Shown: positions 46,000 to 53,825 of the stretch, piece after piece
Position numbering within the stretch: the stretch's first letter is position 1
Layout: each line of letters opens with the position of its first letter
Source of the DNA: a virus
Virus record (IMG/VR): IMGVR_UViG_3300049046_000063
Span: 1 to 56,014 of that record
Length of the DNA: 56,014 bases
Direction: 5' to 3' (one strand)
Notes under the pieces: generated by a model
Database searches by the model: none
Told to the model about the DNA's origin: nothing
Seen by the model: only the letters and a program-made list of their open reading frames with translations
Position numbers and translations under genes: made by a program

Positions 46000-47241
46000 A
46001 TGCCTGTAGTTTTTCCTTTTCTTCACAACTGGGAACAAATGATCGGAGGCGGCTCTGTGCCGGTGGTAGAACGACTGGAGTTTCTCACCGACATCATGCC
46101 TGCGCATAAAGATTACGAGCAGCGCGTAGCCAACAGACCGTATGGTCCGCGGCGTATCTTCGAGTATCAAATTCCATTACCAGACGCGCGCTCGCGCCAG
46201 ATCTTTAACAACGTAACTTTTACTCCGAACCAGTCCTACTACGTGCCGGTCTGTTCGGATCTGACTTTAACCACTGGAACGGCGACGGACTCCGGAGTCG
46301 ATCTGGCCGCGCAATACAGAGACTTTGACACTGACGGGTTTGCGATGCTTTGGTCAAATCCCTGGACTTACGACTTTGTAACGATTGAGGGCACAACCTC
46401 AACCTCTATTTCTTACACAACGACGCTGGCAAACAGTTGGCCCGAGGGGTCAGTAATAGTGCCGATGCGGCGCGCGTATCTTGAGCAGAAAGTTCCCGGA
46501 CGGCACCACGCGTCGAACATCGAAACCGTGTCGTGTGAGTTTCACGTGCTTGCTGAAGAGTTATCTACTAACAGATACAAAACCTACTCGCGAAGCGCTC
46601 ACAAGGGTTTCTATCAGTTTGACTTTGCCAAAGCGTCCGTCAGCTGGGTAGATGAAAAGCCATACACGATCGAGTATCGCGGTGCCAACATTGATTTTGA
46701 ATCCGGGGTCTTTTCGCAGCGAAGTCAGGACACGGGACCATCGAAAACTATGCGTGTCCGCGTTCTCTTCGATACTCGAGCGGACATGGGCGAGTTCCTT
46801 GACTGGCTTCGACAAGTCAGAGGGCGGCAAAAACTCACCTGGGTTCCGTCCTACCAGTCTGACCTTGCTTATGTTTCCGGAACCGGATTCTCCATTAAGG
46901 TTCGGGATGATGGTTACTTGAATGTTTGGGAGGCGTCACCAACTCACCGAGAGATCAAAGCCTTCTATACCGCTATATCTGGTTTCGCCGCACAAACGAC
47001 GTCAGCCAAAGACGCAGACACTGACGGATCCAATGGCGTGGACTTAACGCTTTCCGCAACCGTCATCGGCGCAAGTATTGAGTTCATCTCGTTTCTTCAT
47101 CTCTGCCGCCTTAATTCCGACACCGTTGAACTGCAATGGCACTCGCGCGGCAGACTGCTCGAAGTAATGCTCGAGTTCAAAGAGGTTCAGCGTTCCGAAC
47201 GCCTCGATTCCGCTAATACGATCCTTGGACACCCGCTCTAA
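46000..47241 (+). CDS. Tail tip assembly protein (413 aa)
   Basis: The protein is beta-rich and follows the tape measure, where distal tail proteins are encoded. Segments such as NWEQMIGGGSVPVVERLEFL, RRIFEYQIPLPDARSRQIFN and DWLRQVRGRQKLTWVPSYQS recur in tip proteins that stand next to DUF2163-like genes. It is probably the distal tail ring. AACCTC precedes ATG 46000 in place of a Shine-Dalgarno. Confidence 0.7.
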   Translation: MPVVFPFLHNWEQMIGGGSVPVVERLEFLTDIMPAHKDYEQRVANRPYGPRRIFEYQIPLPDARSRQIFNNVTFTPNQSYYVPVCSDLTLTTGTATDSGVDLAAQYRDFDTDGFAMLWSNPWTYDFVTIEGTTSTSISYTTTLANSWPEGSVIVPMRRAYLEQKVPGRHHASNIETVSCEFHVLAEELSTNRYKTYSRSAHKGFYQFDFAKASVSWVDEKPYTIEYRGANIDFESGVFSQRSQDTGPSKTMRVRVLFDTRADMGEFLDWLRQVRGRQKLTWVPSYQSDLAYVSGTGFSIKVRDDGYLNVWEASPTHREIKAFYTAISGFAAQTTSAKDADTDGSNGVDLTLSATVIGASIEFISFLHLCRLNSDTVELQWHSRGRLLEVMLEFKEVQRSERLDSANTILGHPL

Positions 47242-47251
47242 GGACTGATCA

Positions 47252-48100
47252 ATGCCAACAACTTTCGAAAAACAAGAAGACACTGGCGGAAAGATAGAAC
47301 TGTTTCGCTTCGTGGTTACCAACGAAGCTGGGACAACTGAGTATACCTATGCTGGCGCAGGGGCAGGCCCGGAAACTGTTACTCGAACGATCAGCGGAGA
47401 CGATATCGACTTCATCCCGATCGAGGTCAGCAGTCCTGATCTTGAAACGGTGCGCGCAGGGCAGGAAGGCGAGATTGAATTTAATGTCGCTTTCGACAAC
47501 GCGATCGCGCAACTGAACATTGACCTACCCCACCCGGCGCCAATCGCGCTCACGATTTACCACACGCATTACGGTGACACGGGACACGATGTTGTCTGGA
47601 CCGGAGTTGTCACCGCGGTTGACCTGAAAGGTCTTATGGCGACCGTGCGATGTGAATCCCACTTGGCGCGGCTCCGTAAACGAGGCTTGCAATATGAATG
47701 CGGCAAGAACTGCCAGTACTCACCGTATAGCCCTCCCTGTCCGCTCACACGCGCCGCAAACGCGCAAACCTTAACAGTCACCGCAGGAGAAGGAACAAAC
47801 GAACTGACGGTCACCGGCTACTCAGGAGATCTAACCGGGGGCGAGATTAAGACGGCGAACGGCGACGGCCGCGACATTCAATTGCATTCCGGCGGCACGC
47901 TGACTTTGTACGCGCGCTTTCCAATTTCATCGCTCGAGGATGGCGAGTCTGTAACGGCATATCCGTCATGTGACCTCACCTTCACCGGCAACGCCAGGAG
48001 TTGCGACACGTTCCCGGAAACTGACGATGGACGCCTCTTCGGTGGTTATCCACACGTTCCGCCAGAAGGCAAAGATCCCCAAGAACACGGACTCTCATAA
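47252..48100 (+). CDS. DUF2163 / BR0599-type tail tip protein
   Basis: Residues 1-135 are beta strands (FRFVVTNEAGTTEYTYAGAG, IEVSSPDLETVRAGQEGEIE). The diagnostic block is RLRKRGLQYECGKNCQYSPY with SPPCPLTRAA, four cysteines that in this family lie in a compact C-terminal domain. The family member sits between the distal tail protein and the tip protein in gene-transfer-agent-like and siphovirus tails. It is probably part of the hub. Confidence 0.8.
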   Translation: MPTTFEKQEDTGGKIELFRFVVTNEAGTTEYTYAGAGAGPETVTRTISGDDIDFIPIEVSSPDLETVRAGQEGEIEFNVAFDNAIAQLNIDLPHPAPIALTIYHTHYGDTGHDVVWTGVVTAVDLKGLMATVRCESHLARLRKRGLQYECGKNCQYSPYSPPCPLTRAANAQTLTVTAGEGTNELTVTGYSGDLTGGEIKTANGDGRDIQLHSGGTLTLYARFPISSLEDGESVTAYPSCDLTFTGNARSCDTFPETDDGRLFGGYPHVPPEGKDPQEHGLS

Positions 48101-50758
48101 ATGTTTGATCCTGTCTCACTCGGGGTAAACCTCGGCATCTCCATTATCAGCGCCTCGATCACCGCCAGGGCGCACCGGCTGAAGTCTGTCTCGCAGTTTC
48201 AGAGACCGACAGCTTCAGAGTCGCGAAAGCTTCCGTACATCGCCGGCACAGTTCTACACAAGTCTGCAAATCTCGTTTGGTGGGGCGACTTCAAACGCTC
48301 ATCCGTCAATCTTGATCTCCCCGGTCCATCATGGGTTTGGGGGCCGGTTGCCTTGGCTCTGCAAAGTCTTCCCTTTGGCTATCGCTATTACATTGGAATG
48401 GCTTTCGCTCTTAGTCACGGCGGTGACGATGTAGGCGGTTTTGAATCCAGCTACTCGCTGCAGGAGATCCGGGTTGGAGGAAAAACTGTCTGGTCGGGCA
48501 CGGTTGGCAATTCCGGAGCTTTTACCGTCGAAGCGCCGGGCAAATTCGGTAATGAAGGCGGTGTGTACGCTACCGGAAGATTCGAGCGCGGCGCCGGATC
48601 CTCACAAGCCAGAAACACTTATCTTGATGGTCAAGTCACCAACACGCCAGCCTATCAGAACACCGCAATGGTGTACTGGCATGGTCCTTCGGTCGGTGCG
48701 GCAGCGTTAGGCAAAATTAAATACTCCGGCTACGTCAGCCGCAGTGCTTATATAAAACCCTTCGCGTTTCGTGTTAAGCGACTGCCGTGGGCTATTCAGC
48801 CGCTCGGCTACTTCCCCAACGTGGGGACTGATGACGCTAACCCAGCTCATGTTATTTGGGACCTGCTGACGTCGAACACCTACGGAGCCGGCATCCCGGC
48901 AGCGCAACTTGATTTTGGGTCTTTCAACACTACCGCTTTGCAGTTGCGAGATACTGACGGTATCGGCTGTTCATTCTTGTGGGACACGGATGACGAGGTT
49001 TTACAGATCGTGCAGGCGCTCGTTGACCTCGGCGATCTGGCCCTATACACAGATCCTTCAGACGGAAAGATTCACCTTGATCGGATTCGCGAATACACCG
49101 GCTCTGTCTCGGCTCTCACGCTCTTCGATGAAACGAATTCCACGGTCTTACGCTACGGCACCAGACCGCCGGATAAAGTCGCGAATGAAATAAAGATTAA
49201 GTACACGGATATTGCCGCCGGCTTTGTCGAACGATCAGCCGAATGGCGCTCGATCGCAATGAGGCGAGTCGGGGATAACCGCGAGCCTCTGACGATTCAG
49301 CACCTTGGCATATCGAATGCCGCAGTTGCGCAGAAGATAGCCAGCAGAGACGGACTTGCCTACGCCCTGCCGTTGAAAGAAATCATCCTGCGCACGAACC
49401 GCGACGGCTGGGACAAAGTACCAGGCGAACCAGTGAGATTTTCATGGGCTGACTACGGGGTCACCGATATGGTTTGCCGCGTTGCACATGTTGACCGTGG
49501 CAATGCGACTGATGGCATGTGCGAAGTCACGCTTGTCGAGGACAGGTTCCGCTACGGTCAGTCAGTCTTTGGTGAAGCGACTGTTTCATCGTTTGAAGAA
49601 ACGCGGCCGGACGTCCCGGTTGACTCTGGCGTCCAAAACGTTCTTGGCACGGTTACAACTCTGCCAGGCTCACCATCAACAGGCGATAGCTACATGCTCT
49701 CTGCTTCCAACGTTGACGCGCCAAACGGCCTTGCAACGTGGAATGGTACTGAGTGGGTCTATCGTGAAGAAGACGATCTTCAGAATACCGTTGTTTATGA
49801 CACCGATGCCGAAGAGTGGAGTCAGCATGACGGATCCGGGTGGACCTCTTTCAACCTCAACGTAATTCAAGAAGTACAAGACGAGGGAGTTGCGGTCACG
49901 GCGCGCAGCAAGATCAACTTTATCGGCACCTCAGTCACCGCGGCAGACGATGCGGGCAACGCGCGCACCAACGTCACTGTACAGGCTTACAACCGAGTCC
50001 AGGATGAGGGATCGGATGTCACTCAACGCGACAAGTTAAATTTCATCGGTTCCGCCGTCTCGGTTGCTGATGATGCGGGTAATGGACGGACCAACGTAAC
50101 CATCACCACCTCAACTCCGGACTTCGACTACAAAAACAGCGTCCGTGCGGCCTCTACGGCTGACGTGACTGTCAGTTCTGCACCAGTCGCGATAGATGGC
50201 GTTACGCTCGCGAGCACCGATCGCGTTCTTCTCAAAAACCAGTCAACCGGATCTCAAAACGGGATCTACGTTTTCAACGGCGCCGGCTCCGCGCTCACGC
50301 GCGCCACTGATGCTGATACCTCCGCGGAAGTAACTGCCGGGATGCTTGTTCCGGTTTCCGAAGGAACGACCAACGCCGATACGTTCTGGTTACTCACCAC
50401 TAACGATCCGATCACTCTTGGCACTACAGCGCTTGTGTTCGCACAGTTCGGAGCCTCCTCCGGCGTCAGCGACGGGGATAAGGGCGACATTGTTGTATCA
50501 GGTTCCGGCGCAACATGGACCATTGATACCGATGCGGTCACGTATTCAAAGATGCAAGATGTTAGTGCCGCGTCGCGAATACTCGGAAGAGGATCTGCCG
50601 GAGGTTCTGGAAACGTGCAGGAACTCACCGTCGGACCAGGCTTTTCAATTATCGGAACGGAAATCCGCGTCGATGGATCAGGCGGAGGCGGAACGACCAT
50701 CGTCCAAACGGCCCTTGGCTTAATCGAAATGATCCGCGGGACCAACTACCAACCTTAA
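48101..50758 (+). CDS. Tail tip / central fibre protein (gpJ-like)
   Basis: Residues 1-500 look like the tip hub (KSVSQFQRPTASESRKLPYI, NPAHVIWDLLTSNTYGAGIP, RWSIAMRRVGDN-like segments) found in gpJ and GTA tip proteins. From about 590 two tandem 39-residue repeats follow (VQDEGVAVTARSKINFIGTS and VQDEGSDVTQRDKLNFIGSA). They lead to a fibre-like module (YKNSVRAASTADVTVSSAPV, VLLKNQSTGSQNGIYVFNGA) and a GDKGDIVVSGSGATWTID segment. The C-terminal half is probably the receptor-binding or fibre-attachment part. Confidence 0.82.
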   Translation: MFDPVSLGVNLGISIISASITARAHRLKSVSQFQRPTASESRKLPYIAGTVLHKSANLVWWGDFKRSSVNLDLPGPSWVWGPVALALQSLPFGYRYYIGMAFALSHGGDDVGGFESSYSLQEIRVGGKTVWSGTVGNSGAFTVEAPGKFGNEGGVYATGRFERGAGSSQARNTYLDGQVTNTPAYQNTAMVYWHGPSVGAAALGKIKYSGYVSRSAYIKPFAFRVKRLPWAIQPLGYFPNVGTDDANPAHVIWDLLTSNTYGAGIPAAQLDFGSFNTTALQLRDTDGIGCSFLWDTDDEVLQIVQALVDLGDLALYTDPSDGKIHLDRIREYTGSVSALTLFDETNSTVLRYGTRPPDKVANEIKIKYTDIAAGFVERSAEWRSIAMRRVGDNREPLTIQHLGISNAAVAQKIASRDGLAYALPLKEIILRTNRDGWDKVPGEPVRFSWADYGVTDMVCRVAHVDRGNATDGMCEVTLVEDRFRYGQSVFGEATVSSFEETRPDVPVDSGVQNVLGTVTTLPGSPSTGDSYMLSASNVDAPNGLATWNGTEWVYREEDDLQNTVVYDTDAEEWSQHDGSGWTSFNLNVIQEVQDEGVAVTARSKINFIGTSVTAADDAGNARTNVTVQAYNRVQDEGSDVTQRDKLNFIGSAVSVADDAGNGRTNVTITTSTPDFDYKNSVRAASTADVTVSSAPVAIDGVTLASTDRVLLKNQSTGSQNGIYVFNGAGSALTRATDADTSAEVTAGMLVPVSEGTTNADTFWLLTTNDPITLGTTALVFAQFGASSGVSDGDKGDIVVSGSGATWTIDTDAVTYSKMQDVSAASRILGRGSAGGSGNVQELTVGPGFSIIGTEIRVDGSGGGGTTIVQTALGLIEMIRGTNYQP

Positions 50759-50782
50759 AAAACAAGAAACTCGAGATAAGAG

Positions 50783-51235
50783 ATGCCAGCAAACACAGCC
50801 CCTATTTTTTCTGTTACCCCGAACGTTACGTCGGTCACGATCACTACTACCGCAGCAAGCGCTAAATCCAATGGCGCGGGCACGGTGGGCACCGACATGT
50901 TCAAAGCATTCACGGCAGGGGCGAACGGCAGTTTCGTACAACGACTGCGCTTTATGTCCGTGGCCTCAGCCGCCGCGGTTACCGGAGTCGCGACGGTGTT
51001 GCGCATTTTTCTGAGTACAGTTGGCTCAGGATCGACAACGGCGGCCGATACATTTCTTTTTGCTGAAGTATCAGTGCCTGCGATCTCATCCGGTCACTCG
51101 ACCAACGCGACTAACTTTTATGATGTTCCGCTCAACATTCCTATCCCCTCGGGAATGTTTATTCACGTCTCACAACACGCGGCACAAACAACAAACCAGA
51201 ACTGGATCGCGACCGTGTTCGGTGGGGATTACTAA
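50783..51235 (+). CDS. Virion beta protein, tail fibre accessory (150 aa)
   Basis: A serine/threonine/alanine-rich, strand-only protein (VTSVTITTTAASAKSNGAGT, RLRFMSVASAAAVTGVATVL, VPLNIPIPSGMFIHVSQHAA) with no charged clusters, typical of trimeric fibre or tip-attached proteins. It lies between the tip protein and the glycine-rich adhesin. It may connect them. No family is recognised. Confidence 0.65.
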   Translation: MPANTAPIFSVTPNVTSVTITTTAASAKSNGAGTVGTDMFKAFTAGANGSFVQRLRFMSVASAAAVTGVATVLRIFLSTVGSGSTTAADTFLFAEVSVPAISSGHSTNATNFYDVPLNIPIPSGMFIHVSQHAAQTTNQNWIATVFGGDY

Positions 51236-51240
51236 AAAGC

Positions 51241-52167
51241 GTGCACCTTCCAACTCCGATCGACATGATGCACTTGCCTGCTTTGCAACGAGCAGACGTA
51301 CAAGTGTTCACGACCGACAATCGAAACCTCAACTGGCAGTCATGGGTTAAACCGCGCGGGATTACAATGTGCTTCATGTTTGTCGTTTCTGGCGGTGGTG
51401 GTGGTGGTGGTGGTTGTACCAGGGTAGCAGGAAACGCGGGCGGCGGCGGTGGTGGTGGTGCTGGAGGTGCATCTACTCGACTGCTGCTCCCTGCATATTT
51501 CCTTCCGGATGAGTTATACATTCAGATCGGCCTTGGCGGTCCGGGCGGCGCTCCCGGCGCTCTCGCGGGTAACGGGACAAACGGCGGCGACACGGCAATC
51601 TCACTCGGACGTAGTAATGCGTCACCTAATGTCATCCTCGCCACAAACAGCGGCACGGCGGCCGGGGGAACCGGAGGTAATACCGGCGCAGGCGGCGGCG
51701 GTGGCAGTGCGCCATCAGCGCCAAACGCCACAGCTCGAGCAACGTGGGGCTTTGTAGGCTCAGTAGCGGGAATCGCTGGCGGAAGTGGCGGCGCTCAGAC
51801 CGGAGCGATAGGCTCTGCTGTTTCTACTGTTTGGAATGCAACATTGATTAGTGGCGGTGCTGGCGGTGCTGGCTGTACGTCGAGCGACTTCGCCGGCGGT
51901 GCAATTACACTTCAGGGAACACCGGACTTTTCGGCAACATCATTGACCGGCGGTGCAGCAGGCGGTGGCGATGGCAGTGCGGGAATTCAACTCTGGCAGC
52001 CGTTACTTATGACTGGTGGCTCGGGTGGTGGATCAAACAACTCTGGAGTCGCTGGGAACGGCGGCAAGGGTGGTATCGGCTGTGGCGGCGGTGGCGGTGG
52101 CGCGGGAGCCACTGGCGGTCGCGGAGGCGATGGCGGCAACGGAATGGCCGTAATTATTAGCTGGTAA
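51241..52167 (+). CDS. Polyglycine-rich adhesin (308 aa)
   Basis: Start GTG 51241. After an N-terminal domain (about 1-48, HLPALQRADVQVFTTDNRNL) the sequence alternates glycine runs (GGGGGGGG near 51, GGGGGGGAGG near 67, and about six more) with short hydrophobic loops. This is the pattern of phage receptor-binding tips with a polyglycine-II helix sandwich, such as the S16 gp38 adhesin. In such proteins the loops between glycine runs contact the receptor and vary quickly. As the last tail gene it is the best candidate for the host-range determinant. Confidence 0.75.
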   Translation: MHLPTPIDMMHLPALQRADVQVFTTDNRNLNWQSWVKPRGITMCFMFVVSGGGGGGGGCTRVAGNAGGGGGGGAGGASTRLLLPAYFLPDELYIQIGLGGPGGAPGALAGNGTNGGDTAISLGRSNASPNVILATNSGTAAGGTGGNTGAGGGGGSAPSAPNATARATWGFVGSVAGIAGGSGGAQTGAIGSAVSTVWNATLISGGAGGAGCTSSDFAGGAITLQGTPDFSATSLTGGAAGGGDGSAGIQLWQPLLMTGGSGGGSNNSGVAGNGGKGGIGCGGGGGGAGATGGRGGDGGNGMAVIISW

Positions 52168-52176
52168 TTAAAACTC

Positions 52177-52282
52177 GCGCCCACTCCCCCAAACCATGCG
52201 GCATGTCCCGGAGATAGGCTCAATGCAGATAAGCCATATAAAAAGGACAAGCTTCAACCCGCAGACTTGAAAAGTGGGCGCG
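52177..52282. other. Multibranched inverted-repeat element
   Basis: CGCGCCCACT (52177-52186) and AGTGGGCGCG (52273-52282) are perfect 10-bp inverted repeats. Inside lie three further stems: CATG/CATG, GGCT/AGCC and TTCAA/TTGAA, which together resemble a four-way RNA fold. On the minus strand it follows the pilin gene at 52303 and is succeeded by AGTTTT. It may be the shared terminator of the converging tail and pilin transcripts or a structured RNA. Confidence 0.5.
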
Positions 52283-52302
52283 GCGCGAGAGCGAGAGCGG
52301 CG

Positions 52303-52464
52303 CTAGCTTGCGTTAGTAGCGTTTAGCAGACGGGTAACGAGATTCGCCCCCCAAGTGCTCTGACTTCCATAAACAGCGATTGCCACAACTGCAATCAATC
52401 CGGCAATCATCGCGTACTCGAGGGTCTCCATGCCGCTCTCATCCTGTAAGAATTTCTTGATCAT
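52303..52464 (-). CDS. Flp/Tad-type pilin 1 (53 aa)
   Basis: The prepilin pattern is exact: a charged leader with KKFLQDESG, the G-XXXX-EY cleavage signature (G11, then METLEY) and a hydrophobic helix (AMIAGLIAVVAIAVY). Flp pilins have the glutamate at +5 of the mature chain, here E16, which is needed for assembly. Mature length would be 42 residues. It shares DESG(M/I)ET(L/I)EYA(M/I)IAG with the second pilin at 52680. No prepilin peptidase or Tad secretion gene is in the window, so the host would have to supply them. AGAAAG lies upstream of ATG 52464. Confidence 0.85.
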   Translation of the reverse strand: MIKKFLQDESGMETLEYAMIAGLIAVVAIAVYGSQSTWGANLVTRLLNATNAS

Positions 52465-52615
52465 GATCCACTTTCTCTCTTTCTGAAATTGAGTTAAACC
52501 GAGTGGGAAGCGTTAGAGCAACGATCATGCCATGTGGAAATACCCAGGAAAATGCAGAGTCGCGCAAGCCCTGCTCAGGGATGGTGAGCGCCAGCGAGCA
52601 GTTGTTGTAATTCGC

Positions 52616-52649
52616 CGCAAAAAGGCGGTCAACCGAAGCTGACCGCCTT
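52616..52649 (-). terminator. Intrinsic terminator after pilin 2
   Basis: Read on the minus strand, AAGGCGGTCA and TGACCGCCTT form a perfect 10-bp stem (52622-52649) with an 8-base loop, followed by TTTTTGCGG. It lies 30 bases beyond the stop of the gene at 52680-52874 and separates the two pilin genes, so pilin 1 needs its own promoter within 52465-52615; I see no strong one there. Confidence 0.85.
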
Positions 52650-52679
52650 AGCCCAAACGGACGCACAACGCCCAGGGAT

Positions 52680-52874
52680 TTATAACCCGGCCCCGCTTAT
52701 GTCCGCGCTCGCCGCGCTCACGAGCTTGTCCTTAATCGCTTGGCCCCAGCCGCTACCGTAAACCGCAACGGCCACGATCGCGACGATCCCCGCGATAATC
52801 GCGTACTCAATTGTCTCAATTCCCGACTCGTCTTTAAGGAAGACAGTGATTGGTCGTAGTATGTGTTTAGACAT
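52680..52874 (-). CDS. Flp/Tad-type pilin 2 (64 aa)
   Basis: A leader of 18 residues (MSKHILRPITVFLKDESG) ends in the class III prepilin cleavage glycine G18, followed by IETIEY and a hydrophobic helix (AIIAGIVAIVAVAVYGS). The glutamate E23 is at +5. The tail (GWGQAIKDKLVSAASADISG) resembles normal Flp pilins, so this copy is the more complete of the two. GGAG lies 7 bases before ATG 52874. The divergent XRE gene and its palindrome suggest regulated expression. Confidence 0.88.
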   Translation of the reverse strand: MSKHILRPITVFLKDESGIETIEYAIIAGIVAIVAVAVYGSGWGQAIKDKLVSAASADISGAGL

Positions 52875-52940
52875 CTTTCTTCTCCTATTCAGAAGTTGGT
52901 GTTTAGGCTCGGTAGGGTGTTGATAGCACCTTGGCGGGCC

Positions 52941-53000
52941 GCTTTATTGAACGATGCCAATGGTATCAAACTATACCAATGGCGTCAAGCGTGTTATTAT
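52941..53000. promoter_or_regulatory. Divergent pilin/XRE promoter region with operator
   Basis: A 28-bp dyad lies at 52956-52983: GCCAATGGTAT, six bases, ATACCAATGGC (10 of 11 pairs). On the minus strand TTGATA (52964-52969) with a weak TAAAGC (52941-52946) at 17 bp could drive pilin 2. On the plus strand a TATTAT -10 (52995-53000) lies 7 bases from the GTG of the XRE gene. The operator covers both -35 regions, so the XRE protein probably controls pilins and itself. Confidence 0.65.
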
Positions 53001-53006
53001 CGCCGC

Positions 53007-53192
53007 GTGGATGGAGACGAACTCAAAGCCTTTCGCGCCAAGGTTGAGATCACGCAGCAGGAATTAGCTGAAGCTCTTGGTGTTGACCGGAACACTATCG
53101 CTCGGTGGGAGCGTAACGAGCGGGCAATCCCGCCCTTTCTTCACTTGGCTCTTCAAACTCTCGAACGACAGAAGAAGTCCTCCAAAAAGTAA
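53007..53192 (+). CDS. XRE-family HTH regulator (61 aa)
   Basis: The start is GTG 53007; the longer frame upstream would run through the operator and pilin leader. The protein is a bare XRE domain: ELKAFRAKVEITQQELAEAL, GVDRNTIARWERNERAIPPF, then a helical end. Such minimal domains bind palindromes as dimers. It is divergent from the pilin 2 gene, and its probable -10 is so near that the message may be leaderless. It is the only regulator near the pilins. Confidence 0.8.
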   Translation: MDGDELKAFRAKVEITQQELAEALGVDRNTIARWERNERAIPPFLHLALQTLERQKKSSKK

Positions 53193-53220
53193 AGACCGCC
53201 AGCCCCGACGCTGACGGTCT
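53193..53220. terminator. Hairpin after the XRE gene
   Basis: AGACCG/CGGTCT and CAGC/GCTG pair around single mismatches, right after the XRE stop (which ends at 53192). On the minus strand TTTACTTTTT follows, so it would terminate leftward transcription as well as close the XRE unit. Confidence 0.6.
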
Positions 53221-53453
53221 CAAAGGATTTCCACCCGGTAACGAAGGATTCACTTTTTCTTGCCTGTCGGCTTTGCTTTCGCCTTCGGCTTTGTAGTGGT
53301 CTTCGTTGACAGTGTCTGAATTCTGTGTGTATGCTGCGCCTAGTTATTTGAAGGCAGGGCGGGCATCGTTCCTTGCCAGTCATGAACAGATGGACCACGC
53401 ACCAACGGATGCGCATCGCAACGGCGAATGCGAACTAGATCAGACGATCCCGG

Positions 53454-53548
53454 CTCTAGGCAGTATAAGCCATCTCTAGGTAGCAATAGGCGTCTCCAGA
53501 TAACATCTAGACATTGTCTAGACAAGTTTTTTCTAGATTTTTCTAGAA
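53454..53548. repeat. Array of TCTAG sites
   Basis: CTAG occurs at 53456, 53476, 53507, 53518, 53533 and 53543, with a degenerate copy at 53496. Most spacings are near 10, 11 or 20 bases, that is, whole turns of the helix. GTCTAGAC (53516-53523) and TTCTAGAA (53541-53548) are perfect palindromes. A cooperative protein-binding site is likely. Confidence 0.55.
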
Positions 53549-53564
53549 AATCTTTACGCGCACA

Positions 53565-53627
53565 AGTGTATATCTGTATACACTTTAGCGTTCGCTACGC
53601 CGAACAGAGGCCGTTAGCATTGCTAAC
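53565..53627. repeat. Two perfect palindromes
   Basis: AGTGTATA-tctg-TATACACT (53565-53584) and GTTAGC-att-GCTAAC (53613-53627). Between them TAGCG-tt-CGCTA is a third, smaller dyad. They lie between the TCTAG and GCAA arrays and belong to the same regulatory or maintenance region. Confidence 0.6.
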
Positions 53628-53688
53628 AATGTGCGCACGTTTTAGTTGACAAAGGTGTCCTTTAAGGATACTTAAGGTGCTTAAGGTT

Positions 53689-53772
53689 GCAACCAAACGC
53701 AATCAGATGCAACCAAATGCAACTTGGCGCAATCTATCGCAACTTGCGACAAGTTGTCGCAATCTGCGGCAA
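53689..53772. repeat. GCAA iterons with exact 10-bp period
   Basis: GCAA begins at 53689, 53699, 53709, 53719, 53729, 53739, 53759 and 53769; at 53749 the copy is ACAA. Units read (T/C)GCAA(C/T) plus four variable bases. A period of exactly ten is not a multiple of three and so is not driven by a peptide repeat. It places every copy on nearly one face of the helix, as in phased binding arrays. Confidence 0.75.
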
Positions 53773-53825
53773 CCTTGCTGCGAGTCGCAGCAAATGGGTA
53801 GCAACAAGACTTTTGACAAAAGAAA

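Noticed and set aside
51159-52250. Several minus-strand proline-rich frames
   Set aside because: They are the antisense of the glycine-run adhesin (GGN read backwards gives NCC proline codons).
52439-52666. A 75-residue minus-strand frame between the pilin genes
   Set aside because: It overlaps the start of pilin 1 and the terminator of pilin 2, and its composition is not protein-like.
53240-53340. A lysine/proline-rich minus-strand peptide resembling a histone H1 tail
   Set aside because: The peptide looks plausible and a terminator follows, but there is no start codon between its upstream stop and the basic stretch.
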